Assembly: GCA_947629445.1 (NCBI GenBank)
Contig: CANRDU010000010.1
Span: 1-45,623 of the forward strand
Direction: 5' to 3'
From: an uncultured Bacilli bacterium
GTDB lineage: Bacteria > Bacillota_I > Bacilli_A > RF39 > UBA660
Length of the DNA stretch: 45,623 nucleotides
Each line of letters opens with the position of its first letter. Position 1 is the first letter of the stretch. The translations under genes and the position numbers were made by a program. Below are positions 25,163-33,693 of this stretch, in pieces. The notes beneath the pieces are model-generated. The model was not told where the DNA came from, did no database searches, and worked only from the letters and a program-made list of their open reading frames with translations.

Positions 25163-25879
25163 ATGGACTTTTCAAACTTTTTGGCTGTTTTATACCGTGC
25201 CATTATTTCTCTAGCCACTCTTTTTATTGTTACAAAATTAATTGGTAAGAAACAGGTTTCTGAATTAAGTTTATTTGATTATGTGATCGGTATTTCGATT
25301 GGTAACTTTGCAGCGGAGATGACAATTAATTTAGATTCCCCTGAATTTGATGGAATATTAGCTGTTTTAATTTTTGGATTGGTTGCGTATATTGTCTCTT
25401 GGATTACTTTAAAAAGTATTGTACTTAGACGTTTTTTTATGGGAACACCAACGATGATTATTCAGGATGGAAAATTATTACGCAGAAATATGAAGAAAAT
25501 GAAATTGGATATGAATGACCTATTAGAAGAAGCGAGAATCAAAGGATATTTTGATATTTCTCAGTTACAATACGGAGTGATGGAAGCAAATGGAGAGATG
25601 AGTTTTTTACCATTTCCAGAATATCAGCCATTGACACCAAAAGTTATGAACCAAAAAGTCAATAAAAGTTTTCTTATTGGAAATGTTATAATAGATGGTA
25701 AAATTATGAAGAATAACTTAAAAAAATTAGGAAAAGATAGTGAATGGTTAATGAAACAATTAAAAGAAAAAGGAATACAAAATAAAAGAGATGTTTTATT
25801 AGCTACCTTAGATGAGACAGGAAAACTTACTCTTTACCGAGATAATCAAGATATTATTCCGCTTGATATCTTAGAATAG
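25163..25879 (+). CDS. DUF421 (YetF/YrbG-type) membrane protein
   Basis: The 238-residue protein has three N-terminal membrane segments, the family phrase GKKQVSELSLFDYVIGISIGNFAAEM at residues 28-53, and a soluble C-terminal YetF domain beginning near GTPTMIIQDGKLLRRNMKKMKLD. The family is common in spore-forming Firmicutes, and its molecular function is largely undefined. GGTGATATC precedes the ATG. No clear promoter was found between the rpmE terminator and this gene. Confidence 0.88.
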   Translation: MDFSNFLAVLYRAIISLATLFIVTKLIGKKQVSELSLFDYVIGISIGNFAAEMTINLDSPEFDGILAVLIFGLVAYIVSWITLKSIVLRRFFMGTPTMIIQDGKLLRRNMKKMKLDMNDLLEEARIKGYFDISQLQYGVMEANGEMSFLPFPEYQPLTPKVMNQKVNKSFLIGNVIIDGKIMKNNLKKLGKDSEWLMKQLKEKGIQNKRDVLLATLDETGKLTLYRDNQDIIPLDILE

Positions 25880-25905
25880 ACAAATAAAAAAAAGTTTGTT
25901 ATAAT
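25877..25905 (+). promoter_or_regulatory. Promoter of the 218-residue membrane-anchored protein gene
   Basis: TAGACA at 25877-25882 (overlapping the upstream stop codon), a 17-bp spacer and TATAAT at 25900-25905 with a TG extension. Confidence 0.72.
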
Positions 25906-25924
25906 TCGGTTAGAGTGTGATGGT

Positions 25925-26581
25925 ATGAATAATTTAGCTAGTTGGTTATTAACATTTGCAACTATTATAATTCCAGTATTTGCTACTATTTATACGGGAT
26001 ATATTCGTATTCGTAATGAAAATAGAGAAGAGCATAAACCTTATTTAGCATTGGGAGAAATACAAAAACTTCCGAGTATTAATCGCTTTGCTTATTTTTT
26101 TATTATCTTAGGAAAAAAGTATCAAGGTAAGAAAAAACAAGATATTTTAGTAGATAGTAAAAAAGAGGATAATATTTTTCTTTCTTTAGCGTTTAAAAAT
26201 ATTGGTTATGGTGTTGCTAGTAATATTAAACTTTTTGATTTATATACAGGAGAAGCAGTCTTGGGAGTGCAAGAACGTTCTGAGTCTATGAATCAAAAAA
26301 GATCCACTACATTCGATATTTCTAAGGATACGGAAAAGAGTGTACAAACTTGTATTTTGGTGACAAGTGAAAATGGTATTATTCAACCAGAACAGCATTG
26401 TATCCTTTGTGTTTACCAAGATTTAAATCAAAATATTTATAGTTTTATTATTGGAATAGATGTAAAAGTAGGTGGTGCTTATGATTTCTTTGCGTACCAA
26501 CGTAGTAGTCATAGTTATTCCTCTTTAGTTTCTCAAAATAAGAAACATTATAAAGCCATCATGAAAAAATATAAGAAATAA
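25925..26581 (+). CDS. N-terminally anchored protein of unknown function
   Basis: I do not recognise this 218-residue protein. Residues 6-27 form one membrane segment followed by a charged turn (RIRNENREEHKPYL). The rest is beta-rich with IFLSLAFKNIGYGVASNIKL in the middle, a phrase common to membrane-anchored beta-sandwich proteins in Firmicutes. Its C-terminus is Lys-rich. It has its own promoter and terminator and so is monocistronic. No catalytic motif is seen. Confidence 0.6.
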   Translation: MNNLASWLLTFATIIIPVFATIYTGYIRIRNENREEHKPYLALGEIQKLPSINRFAYFFIILGKKYQGKKKQDILVDSKKEDNIFLSLAFKNIGYGVASNIKLFDLYTGEAVLGVQERSESMNQKRSTTFDISKDTEKSVQTCILVTSENGIIQPEQHCILCVYQDLNQNIYSFIIGIDVKVGGAYDFFAYQRSSHSYSSLVSQNKKHYKAIMKKYKK

Positions 26582-26601
26582 CTAGCGATAGTTATTTTTT
26601 T
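26577..26601 (+). terminator. Terminator before typA
   Basis: Perfect 8-bp stem AATAACTA/TAGTTATT with tetraloop GCGA, followed by a T-run, overlapping the stop codon. Confidence 0.88.
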
Positions 26602-26615
26602 GTATTGAAAAAAAC

Positions 26616-26644
26616 TTTACTTTGAAAAATAATAGTGATATAAT
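26616..26644 (+). promoter_or_regulatory. Promoter of typA
   Basis: TTTACT at 26616-26621, a 17-bp spacer and TATAAT at 26639-26644 with a TG extension. Confidence 0.72.
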
Positions 26645-26674
26645 CCATAAAGTGCGAAAAAGAGGAGTTAGTGT

Positions 26675-28486
26675 ATGAAAAAGAGAAATATAGCGATTAT
26701 AGCCCATGTAGACCACGGAAAAACCACTCTTGTAGATAAGTTATTATCATCTTCTGGAACTTTTAGAGAAAATGAAGAAGTACAAGAAAGAGCATTGGAC
26801 TCTAATGATATTGAAAGAGAAAGAGGAATTACGATTCTAGCAAAAACAACAGCTATTAATTATAAAGGTTATCGAATTAATATTCTCGATACTCCAGGTC
26901 ATGCTGATTTTGGAGGAGAAGTAGAACGCATTATGAATATGGTAGATGGTGTTTTACTTGTTGTAGATGCTTATGAAGGAACGATGCCTCAGACGAGATT
27001 TGTTTTAAAAAAGGCAATGGAAGCTGGGGTAAAACCAATTGTCATTGTCAATAAAATTGATAAGGATTCGGCTCGTCCTAAAGAGGTAGTAGATGAGGTA
27101 ATGGATCTTTTTATTGATTTAGGAGCAGATATTGAGGATTTGGATTTTCCAGTTGCTTATTGCTCAGCTATGAATGGAACTTCTTCGTTAAGTCCAGATG
27201 TTTCAACGCAAGAACCAGGAATGGAAAAAATTCTCGATATGATTATTGAATATATTCCAGAACCAGTAGTAGAGACAACTGGTTCCTTACAATTTCAACC
27301 AGCTTTATTAGATTATAACGATTTTGTTGGTAGAATTGGTATTGGTAGGGTAAAAAGAGGAACCATGAAAGTTAATGAAATGGTTAGTTGTGTACGTATT
27401 GATGGCTCTATTAAACAATTTAGAATTGCTAAAATATATGGCTTTTTAGGTTTAAAAAGAATTGAAGTAGAAAGTGCAGAAGCAGGAGATATCGTTGCAA
27501 TAGCAGGCCTTCCAGATATTTCTGTAGGCGAAACTATTTGTGATATTGGAAAAGAAGAAGCACTTCCTATCTTACATATCGATGAACCAACTTTGCAAAT
27601 GACTTTTGGTGTTAATACTTCTCCTTTCTGTGGTAGAGAAGGAAAAATTGTTACTGCTCGTAAAATTGAAGAGCGTTTAATGAAAGAAACAGAACGCGAC
27701 GTTTCTTTGAAAGTAGTTCAAAATGATTCGGAATCTTATATTGTTTCTGGTAGAGGAGAGTTACACTTATCCATTTTAATTGAGAATATGCGTCGGGAAG
27801 GATTTGAATTACAAGTATCTAAACCACAAATTATTCGTAAAGAGATAAATGGTGTCATGTGTGAGCCTTATGAAGATTTACAAATTGATGTTCCAGAAGA
27901 ATATGTAGGATCTGTTATAGAAGCTTTAGGAAATAGAGAAGGAATTATGGAAAATATGGAAACCGTAAATGGTCAAGTAAAACTTTCTTATACAGTACCA
28001 ACTCGTGGTCTTATTGGATTTATGACAGAATTTATGACCATGACAAAAGGGTATGGAATTATGAATCATACTTATAAAGAGTATCGTAAAGAAGCAGGGG
28101 CTACTATCGGGTATCGTAAATTTGGTGTTTTAGTATCAATGGAAAATGGAAAATCTACTGCTTATGCATTAGGCGGATTAGAAGATCGCGGTGTTATGTT
28201 TATCGAACCAGGTGTTGATGTTTATGAGGGTATGATTGTTGGAGAAAATAATCATGAAAATGATTTAGCAGTCAACGTCGTAAAGGGAAAAAATTTAACG
28301 AATACACGTAGTTCTAGTAAAGATCATACGGTAGTTTTAAAACGACCAAGACAGATGAGTTTAGAGGAATGTCTTGACTATATTAATGATGATGAGTTAG
28401 TAGAAGTGACACCCGTAAGTTTCCGTATGCGTAAGAAAGTTTTAAATACGGCCGAAAGAAAAAAACTAGAGGCTAGAAAAGCATAA
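26675..28486 (+). CDS. typA: Ribosome-associated GTPase TypA/BipA
   Basis: TypA/BipA is an EF-G-like translational GTPase involved in 50S assembly, notably at low temperature or under stress. The 603-residue protein has the G1 motif AHVDHGKTT at 10-18, RERGITI as G2, DTPGHADFGGEVER as G3, NKID as G4, and the C-terminal BipA domain with TRGLIGFMTEFMT and NHENDLAVNV. AGAGGAG is the ribosome-binding site. The gene is monocistronic, with its own promoter and a strong terminator. Confidence 0.97.
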   Translation: MKKRNIAIIAHVDHGKTTLVDKLLSSSGTFRENEEVQERALDSNDIERERGITILAKTTAINYKGYRINILDTPGHADFGGEVERIMNMVDGVLLVVDAYEGTMPQTRFVLKKAMEAGVKPIVIVNKIDKDSARPKEVVDEVMDLFIDLGADIEDLDFPVAYCSAMNGTSSLSPDVSTQEPGMEKILDMIIEYIPEPVVETTGSLQFQPALLDYNDFVGRIGIGRVKRGTMKVNEMVSCVRIDGSIKQFRIAKIYGFLGLKRIEVESAEAGDIVAIAGLPDISVGETICDIGKEEALPILHIDEPTLQMTFGVNTSPFCGREGKIVTARKIEERLMKETERDVSLKVVQNDSESYIVSGRGELHLSILIENMRREGFELQVSKPQIIRKEINGVMCEPYEDLQIDVPEEYVGSVIEALGNREGIMENMETVNGQVKLSYTVPTRGLIGFMTEFMTMTKGYGIMNHTYKEYRKEAGATIGYRKFGVLVSMENGKSTAYALGGLEDRGVMFIEPGVDVYEGMIVGENNHENDLAVNVVKGKNLTNTRSSSKDHTVVLKRPRQMSLEECLDYINDDELVEVTPVSFRMRKKVLNTAERKKLEARKA

Positions 28487-28520
28487 AAGTGTAAAATTGA
28501 AAAATTTTATACTTTTTTTT
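28486..28520 (+). terminator. Terminator of typA
   Basis: A 13-bp stem, AAAGTGTAAAATT/AATTTTATACTTT with one G-T pair and a GAAA tetraloop, is followed by a T-run. Confidence 0.92.
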
Positions 28521-28529
28521 AAAATAGTG

Positions 28530-28558
28530 TTGCAAAATGTAAAAATATATGCTATATT
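28530..28558 (+). promoter_or_regulatory. Strong promoter of the structured RNA
   Basis: TTGCAA at 28530-28535, a 17-bp spacer and TATATT at 28553-28558 with a TG extension (28550-28551). There is no ribosome-binding site or open frame behind it, only the RNA unit. Confidence 0.75.
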
Positions 28559-28564
28559 TAAATT

Positions 28565-28880
28565 ACTTAATAGAATACAAGCGATTAATAATATATTTAT
28601 TTACCAAACAAAGAAAAATTATTCAATGAATAACAATCCGAGTTAATAGATAAAGTATTATTTCTAATTATGTATTACGATAATAATGCATAAGCTTGTT
28701 CCTGTATATGAGTATGAATAATACAAAATATACAATATGAATGCTCTGATTAAGAGTCTTATTATCTATTAAGTATATAGCTATATGGAGAAAGAAAACT
28801 TCGAATAGGCAATTTCTTTTAAGACTAAAAAAGAAATTGATTCAAACTAGGATAACGTCCAGTCAACGTTATCTTTTTTT
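28565..28880 (+). ncRNA. Candidate stand-alone structured non-coding RNA, about 316 nt
   Basis: This unit fills the 452-bp gap between typA and the 675-residue protein gene. It has its own promoter and terminator, while the downstream gene has a separate promoter. An 11-bp helix (TTAATAGATAA 28643-28653 with TTATCTATTAA 28762-28772) encloses three hairpins: 28668-28693 (TTATGTATTA/TAATGCATAA), 28703-28734 (TGTATAT/ATATACA plus inner GTAT/ATAC) and 28744-28756 (CTCT/AGAG). Outside it are a 6-bp hairpin at 28619-28633, a 12-nt palindrome at 28775-28786, an 11-bp hairpin at about 28810-28840 (CAATTTCTTTT/AAAAGAAATTG) and the terminator stem. It lacks the marks of RNase P RNA, tmRNA, SRP RNA, T-box or 6S RNA that I know. 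Only very short unsupported frames occur in it. Confidence 0.6.
28851..28880 (+). terminator. Terminator of the structured RNA
   Basis: Perfect 8-bp stem GATAACGT/ACGTTATC with a 7-nt loop and a seven-T run. Confidence 0.92.
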
Positions 28881-28881
28881 G

Positions 28882-28910
28882 TTTACTTTTTCTTTCTTTT
28901 ATATTATAAT
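28882..28910 (+). promoter_or_regulatory. Promoter of the 675-residue protein gene
   Basis: TTTACT at 28882-28887, a 17-bp spacer and TATAAT at 28905-28910, directly after the T-run of the RNA terminator. Confidence 0.72.
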
Positions 28911-28938
28911 AATCGTATTTTGAAGCAGAGGTTAGTTT

Positions 28939-30966
28939 ATGGAAATGTTGAGTCGAATTCAAATTGCTAAGAAACTTTTATTAAATATTTATTACAGTTG
29001 TGCTGATTATGATGACCCTATGGTTGCAGATGTTTTATATCAATTTATTCTAGGACTACAGACTGATTCGCACAGTGTGACAGAAACAATTTGTTCTGGA
29101 TTTGATATTCAACCAGAACAGTTAACGACATATAAAAGCGATATGATTTTAATCGTCCTTTTAGATGCTTATCAATATTTAAATTATTCAAAACAATTAG
29201 GAGATATTTCGGATAGCCAAGCAGAACTGATGAAGGAATTAGAAATGCTTCCTTTTTCGATTAGTAATCTTGAAAAATATTTTAAATCTCCAGAGAATAC
29301 GGAGAAAATCAAAACTTTATTGTTAGATTATTGTGTTTATATGATTCAACCAGATAAATTTAAAATAGCAACAGAAAAATATAATCAAGAGAATCCTGTT
29401 GATTTTGCCAATAAACTTTCTCATTATGTACAATATATAGAGGTATCCGATTTATTATGTGCGTTATTTGAACAGGTAGCGGAAGAATTTCCTATGGAAG
29501 AATATCCTTTTCCTCAAGAGGAGGAATTAATGGATGATGACTTTATTGGTGATTCTGAAGAAGAAATCTCTGATTGTGATGTGGAAATACTTGAAGGATT
29601 TACAGATGATGATATGTACGATATGGTATTAGAGGAACAGGAGTGGTTTAAAAGAGAAGAAGAAAGACAAGAGAAACAGCAATTAGCCCTTTTTTTTGCT
29701 ACGTTTGAACTTTTAGAAGAGTATTTTCAAGATAAGTATGATATTGATGATTATATAGGATTTTTAATGAGTTATGTCTATGCTTTTTTAATTGAAAGAC
29801 AGAGTGGAAAGATTATTAATTCTCAAGGAATGGTTCAAGGAGATGGGAGTCTTTTGACATTAGAAGATGAGACTATGTTATCTTTGTTAAATCGTTCCAA
29901 CACTACTTTTGAATTAGTGACAGAAAGTTTTTGGTTTTCTAAAGAATATGTATTTAATAGTTTAGATCTTTTCTCAGAAGTGTACTATGCTGCGCAAGGA
30001 AATGTATTTCAAAGAAGAGATTTTATAAAAGAAGCTGGTTATCAAAAGAAAATAAATTTGTTAGATCATTTTTTTGAAAATCGGAGTGTAGAAGGACCTA
30101 TTACTCTAGAAGGTAATCCTATTTTTTCTACTTACAATACTATTTTAAGAGATATGCGTAAAAGATTTAACGATTATCCAGAATATATTCATTTGCTTTT
30201 AAGTGATTCTAAGGTAGCAAGCACCCTTTTTCCGCAATATGGTTTAGATGTTAAATATATTGGCTGTTATCAACAACAGATGATTCGATATTTAGCTAGA
30301 AAATATATGGAAGCAAGTTGTTTTAAACCGGTAAGTAAAATGTCTATTGAACAATTATTACTCTATGAGGGATTAATGTATGCAGATGCCACGAATCAGA
30401 ATATGCGTAATTTATTTGAAAAAGGATATCCTTTTTATGTAGATGCCTATTTTCAATTTGCAGACAAACATCCTACGTATGAAAAAAGAGTGTTTAGAAA
30501 ATTAGAGAATACAGAGATACTTGCAAAAATGTCTATTGTTGATCCTAGTTGTTATAGTGATGCTACTTTAGCGAAAGTGTTGCTAGAGAGTTCTTTTTAT
30601 CGGTATTTAGAAACCAGAGGAGTGAAGGCTTCTGTTGTTTATCTAGAAAATTTATGGAAAGAAGATAAAAAAAGATGCTCTTCCTATCTTCAAGAAATTG
30701 TAGTTTCAAATTATTATTTCTTTCAAAAAAATGAAATGCGAAATGATTTTGCTATGGCAATTATGGGTATGGTAGAAGGAGAAAAAAGTTTAGAATCTTA
30801 TTTTCCTAGTATTTTGTCACAAACGAAATTACTTACCAAATTGTTAGAAAATTATTTAGCAGAAGAAAACAGATTAGAATATCCAATTAGCTATCATGAT
30901 AAAATAAAATCCTCTCCGAAGTTAAAACAAAAGATTTATCCTAGTGAAAAAAGGTCAAATGGATAG
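28939..30966 (+). CDS. Large cytoplasmic protein of unknown function
   Basis: I do not recognise this 675-residue protein. It has no signal peptide or membrane segment and appears mostly helical. Residues about 182-243 form a strongly acidic, probably disordered stretch (many Glu/Asp, with DDDFIGDSEEE) between an N-terminal helical region (1-180) and a larger helical C-terminal region (245-675). The C-terminus is basic (SSPKLKQKIYPSEKRSNG). AGAGGT precedes the ATG. It has its own promoter, just after a structured RNA, and a long terminator. parA-parB follow but are a separate unit. Nothing in the sequence gives a catalytic site. Confidence 0.65.
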   Translation: MEMLSRIQIAKKLLLNIYYSCADYDDPMVADVLYQFILGLQTDSHSVTETICSGFDIQPEQLTTYKSDMILIVLLDAYQYLNYSKQLGDISDSQAELMKELEMLPFSISNLEKYFKSPENTEKIKTLLLDYCVYMIQPDKFKIATEKYNQENPVDFANKLSHYVQYIEVSDLLCALFEQVAEEFPMEEYPFPQEEELMDDDFIGDSEEEISDCDVEILEGFTDDDMYDMVLEEQEWFKREEERQEKQQLALFFATFELLEEYFQDKYDIDDYIGFLMSYVYAFLIERQSGKIINSQGMVQGDGSLLTLEDETMLSLLNRSNTTFELVTESFWFSKEYVFNSLDLFSEVYYAAQGNVFQRRDFIKEAGYQKKINLLDHFFENRSVEGPITLEGNPIFSTYNTILRDMRKRFNDYPEYIHLLLSDSKVASTLFPQYGLDVKYIGCYQQQMIRYLARKYMEASCFKPVSKMSIEQLLLYEGLMYADATNQNMRNLFEKGYPFYVDAYFQFADKHPTYEKRVFRKLENTEILAKMSIVDPSCYSDATLAKVLLESSFYRYLETRGVKASVVYLENLWKEDKKRCSSYLQEIVVSNYYFFQKNEMRNDFAMAIMGMVEGEKSLESYFPSILSQTKLLTKLLENYLAEENRLEYPISYHDKIKSSPKLKQKIYPSEKRSNG

Positions 30967-31000
30967 TCCTTCTCGAACCGGAGAAAGATTATCCTTTTTT
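30961..31000 (+). terminator. Long terminator between the 675-residue protein gene and parA
   Basis: A 14-bp stem with one mismatch (GGATAGTCCTTCTC/GAGAAAGATTATCC, loop GAACCG) is followed by six T. The stem begins inside the last codons of the upstream gene. Confidence 0.9.
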
Positions 31001-31022
31001 AATAGATTTATCATAGGAAATG

Positions 31023-31031
31023 TGATAAAAT
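31023..31031 (+). promoter_or_regulatory. Possible extended -10 for the parA operon
   Basis: TGATAAAAT (TG extension plus TAAAAT at 31026-31031) lies 34 bp before the parA start. The -35 (TAGATT at 31003-31008) is poor. Confidence 0.35.
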
Positions 31032-31064
31032 GAATATATGAAAGAATTAGAAATAGGTGATAAA

Positions 31065-31850
31065 ATGGGAAAGATTATCGCTTTTGTTAATCAAAAAGGC
31101 GGCGTAGGCAAAACAACTTCTAGTATCAATTTATCGGCATCATTAGGGCTGCTTGGAAAAAAGACTTTGTTAGTAGATTTAGATCCTCAAGGAAATAGTA
31201 CGACTGGGGTAGGAATCAATAAAACAGAGTTAGAAGCAAGTATGTATGAGTTACTAACGGATAATGCAGAGATAAAAGATGTTGTTGTAAAGACGAAATT
31301 TAAAAATTTATATGTAATACCAGCTTCCATTAATTTAGCGGGAGTAGGGATGGAACTTTCGGAAATGGCTAGAGAGATTAAAGGATTTGTTCCTCAATTG
31401 CAATTAAAAAAATATCTTAGACAGGTAATAGATATTTTCGATTATATTATCATCGATTGCCCACCATCTCTAGATATGATAACAACAAATGCTTTAGCGG
31501 CTTCTAATTCTGTTATTATTCCTGTTCAGTGTGAGTTTTTCGCACTAGAGGGAATTATGCAGTTATTAAATTCTATTACAATCGCACAAAAGAAATTAAA
31601 TCCTGAATTGGACATTGAAGGAGTTCTTCTTACAATGTTAGATAATCGTACGAATTTAGGATTAGAGGTTGTCGAGGATATCAAAAGTTATTTTAAAGAA
31701 AAAGTATATGATACTATTATTCCACGATTAGTTCGTTTGTCAGAAGCTCCAAGTCATGGAAAACCAATTCACGCTTATGATCCAAAAAGTAGAGGTACGG
31801 AAGCGTACTTAAATTTAGCCAAAGAGGTGATTGAACGAAATGGAAACTAG
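31065..31850 (+). CDS. parA: Chromosome-partitioning ATPase ParA (Soj)
   Basis: ParA/Soj is a deviant-Walker ATPase that works with ParB at parS to segregate origins and, in Bacillus, modulates DnaA. The 261-residue protein has the deviant Walker A KGGVGKTT at 11-18, DLDPQGN near residue 40 and IIDCPPSLD near 126. The short N-terminus without helix-turn-helix marks a chromosomal Soj type. ATG 31065 has AGGTGAT directly upstream; the ATG at 31038 would add nine residues without a ribosome-binding site. It overlaps parB by 11 bp. Confidence 0.95.
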   Translation: MGKIIAFVNQKGGVGKTTSSINLSASLGLLGKKTLLVDLDPQGNSTTGVGINKTELEASMYELLTDNAEIKDVVVKTKFKNLYVIPASINLAGVGMELSEMAREIKGFVPQLQLKKYLRQVIDIFDYIIIDCPPSLDMITTNALAASNSVIIPVQCEFFALEGIMQLLNSITIAQKKLNPELDIEGVLLTMLDNRTNLGLEVVEDIKSYFKEKVYDTIIPRLVRLSEAPSHGKPIHAYDPKSRGTEAYLNLAKEVIERNGN

Positions 31851-32715
31851 AAAAAGAGCGTTGGGTAGAGGATTAGAACAACTTTTTAATACCGATAATT
31901 TAGATTTGGATTCCTTTGAAAAAAGCATCTATGAAACTGCTACACGAGAAGAAGTTATTGAAATTGATTTAAATGAATTAAGACCAAATCCTTATCAACC
32001 AAGAAAGGTATTCAATGAGGAATCTCTTCAAGAATTGACAGAATCTATTAAGGAGCATGGTGTATTTCAACCAATTATTGTTAAAAAAAGTATCAAAGGT
32101 TATGAAATTATAGCAGGGGAAAGAAGAGTTCGCGCTAGTAAAATGGCAGGACTAACTTCTATTCCAGCGATTGTTCGTAATTTAGATGATAATATGATGA
32201 TGGAAATAGCGCTACTTGAAAATTTACAAAGAGAAAATCTAAGTGCTATAGAAGAAGCTGCTGCCTACAAAAACATGATTGAAAAGTTAAATTTAACACA
32301 AGAGGAATTAAGTGTGAAAGTAGGAAAAAGTAGAAGTTATGTTACCAATATGTTGGGGTTACTTCGCCTTCCAAAAGAAGTACAAGATATGGTGAACAGT
32401 AACCAATTAACAATGGGTCATGCAAGAGTACTATCCAAGTTAGATAGTGAACAAAAGATGATAGAGTTAGCTCATGAAATTGTCGAAAATAAGGTATCCG
32501 TTCGTAAGTTAGAATACCAGACAGGTGAGGAAGCTAAAAAACATAAAACAGAGAAAAAAACAACAGATAAGCGTACGGAATTTAAGTATGCTGAAGAATT
32601 ACTCCGCGAAAAATTAGATACTAAGGTACATATTAAAGAAAATAAAATAGAAATCAGTTTTACCAATATGGCTGATTTGAATCGTATTCTAGATATGATT
32701 CATGTGAAGGATTAA
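31840..32715 (+). CDS. parB: Chromosome-partitioning protein ParB (Spo0J)
   Basis: This canonical ParB of 291 residues starts METRKRALGRGLEQLF, the basic N-terminal motif that stimulates ParA ATPase. It has the CTPase motifs GERR at 93-96 and ENLQRE near 127, the helix-turn-helix (LTQEELSVKVGKSRSYVTN) and a C-terminal dimerisation domain. It shares the ESIKEHGV and YEIIAGERR phrases with the Noc-like protein at 2809. ATG 31840 has AGGTGAT a few bases upstream within parA. No parS palindrome was noticed by eye in the window. Confidence 0.95.
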   Translation: METRKRALGRGLEQLFNTDNLDLDSFEKSIYETATREEVIEIDLNELRPNPYQPRKVFNEESLQELTESIKEHGVFQPIIVKKSIKGYEIIAGERRVRASKMAGLTSIPAIVRNLDDNMMMEIALLENLQRENLSAIEEAAAYKNMIEKLNLTQEELSVKVGKSRSYVTNMLGLLRLPKEVQDMVNSNQLTMGHARVLSKLDSEQKMIELAHEIVENKVSVRKLEYQTGEEAKKHKTEKKTTDKRTEFKYAEELLREKLDTKVHIKENKIEISFTNMADLNRILDMIHVKD

Positions 32716-32717
32716 TT

Positions 32718-33506
32718 ATGTTAGAGATTATATTAGCGAAAGAAGTAGTTGCACCAGTTTTAATTATTGCTTTTAGCATTTTAATTTATGGTTGTATGAG
32801 TCGTATTGTTAAAAGATTATTTCGTGTAAAATCAAAACGTATTAATGAGAAAAGACAAAAAACATTTGTTGGTTTGATTAATAATATTATTAAATATTTT
32901 ATTTTAATTATTGCTCTTTTGATGATTTTAGAGGTTTATGGCATTGATACGAAATCCTTAGTTACTTCTTTAGGAGTAGTCAGCTTAGTTGCTGGACTTG
33001 CATTACAGGATATTTTAAAAGATATTATTGTTGGATTCAGTATTATCTTGGAAGATCAATTTTCAGTAGGAGATGTTATCACTGTTAATGGTTTTACGGG
33101 AACAGTTATCTCCTTAGGATTGAAAACAACCAAGATAAAAGCATATACTGGGGAAGTTAGAATGATTTCTAATCGAAATATTATTGAGGTAACGAATCAT
33201 TCCATAGAAGAACATAATATGTTAATAGATGTATCTATCAGTTATGATGCGGATGTTACACAAGTAAAGGCATTTTTCGATGATTTATGTCAAAAATTAA
33301 CAGAAGAACTTCATTTAAAAAATCCTATGCAGTGTTTAGGGGTAGAGGAATTAGCAGATAGTAGTGTTAATTTTAGAATTGTTCTTCCTGCTTATTATGC
33401 GGATAAATTCATGTTAGCAAGACAAGTTAGATCACGTATTAAAGAGGAATGTGATAAAGCTAATATTGTTATTGCATATCCACAGTTGGTGGTGCATAAT
33501 GGATAA
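32718..33506 (+). CDS. Small-conductance mechanosensitive channel (MscS family)
   Basis: The 262-residue protein has N-terminal membrane segments, the pore-lining helix rich in Gly/Ala (VTSLGVVSLVAGLALQDILKDI at about 74-95) and the beta domain (GDVITVNGFTGTVISLGLKTTKI), as in YkuT-type MscS channels. It should open on membrane tension during hypo-osmotic shock. The start lies 2 bp after parB, and its end overlaps the DUF951 gene by 8 bp. In B. subtilis other membrane genes (yyaC/yyaD) occupy the interval between spo0J and yyzM. Confidence 0.93.
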   Translation: MLEIILAKEVVAPVLIIAFSILIYGCMSRIVKRLFRVKSKRINEKRQKTFVGLINNIIKYFILIIALLMILEVYGIDTKSLVTSLGVVSLVAGLALQDILKDIIVGFSIILEDQFSVGDVITVNGFTGTVISLGLKTTKIKAYTGEVRMISNRNIIEVTNHSIEEHNMLIDVSISYDADVTQVKAFFDDLCQKLTEELHLKNPMQCLGVEELADSSVNFRIVLPAYYADKFMLARQVRSRIKEECDKANIVIAYPQLVVHNG

Positions 33507-33684
33507 AGATTATAAATTGGGTAGTATTGTCGTTATGAAAAAAAATCACCCATGTGGAAGTAATGAATGGGAGATTACTAGAGTAGGGGCAGATATTAAA
33601 ATTAAATGTTTGAAGTGTGGTAGAAGTATTATGCTACCTAGAATAGAATTTAATAAAAAATTAAAAAAAGTAGTTAATTTATAG
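33499..33684 (+). CDS. DUF951 family small protein (YyzM-like)
   Basis: The 61-residue protein has the DUF951 pattern KLGSIVVMKKNHPCGSNEW followed by a CLKCGR knuckle. Cys19, Cys37 and Cys40 with His17 could bind a metal. The family is almost always found between parB and ychF in Firmicutes (yyzM in B. subtilis), exactly as here, and its function is unknown. Start ATG 33499 overlaps the end of the mscS gene; the ribosome-binding site (GGTGGTG) is weak, which suggests translational coupling. Confidence 0.88.
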   Translation: MDKDYKLGSIVVMKKNHPCGSNEWEITRVGADIKIKCLKCGRSIMLPRIEFNKKLKKVVNL

Positions 33685-33693
33685 GAGGTTTCG

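Noticed and set aside
28565..28850. Short frames such as MYYDNNA and MSMNNTKYTI within the RNA unit
   Set aside because: They are 6-10 codons long, lack ribosome-binding sites and lie across predicted helices; the first recalls a tmRNA tag, but no tRNA-like ends are present.
28565..28880. RNase P RNA, tmRNA, SRP RNA or 6S RNA
   Set aside because: The conserved GAGGAAAGUCC core of RNase P, the tRNA-like ends of tmRNA, the SRP apical loop and the end-to-end rod of 6S RNA are all absent.
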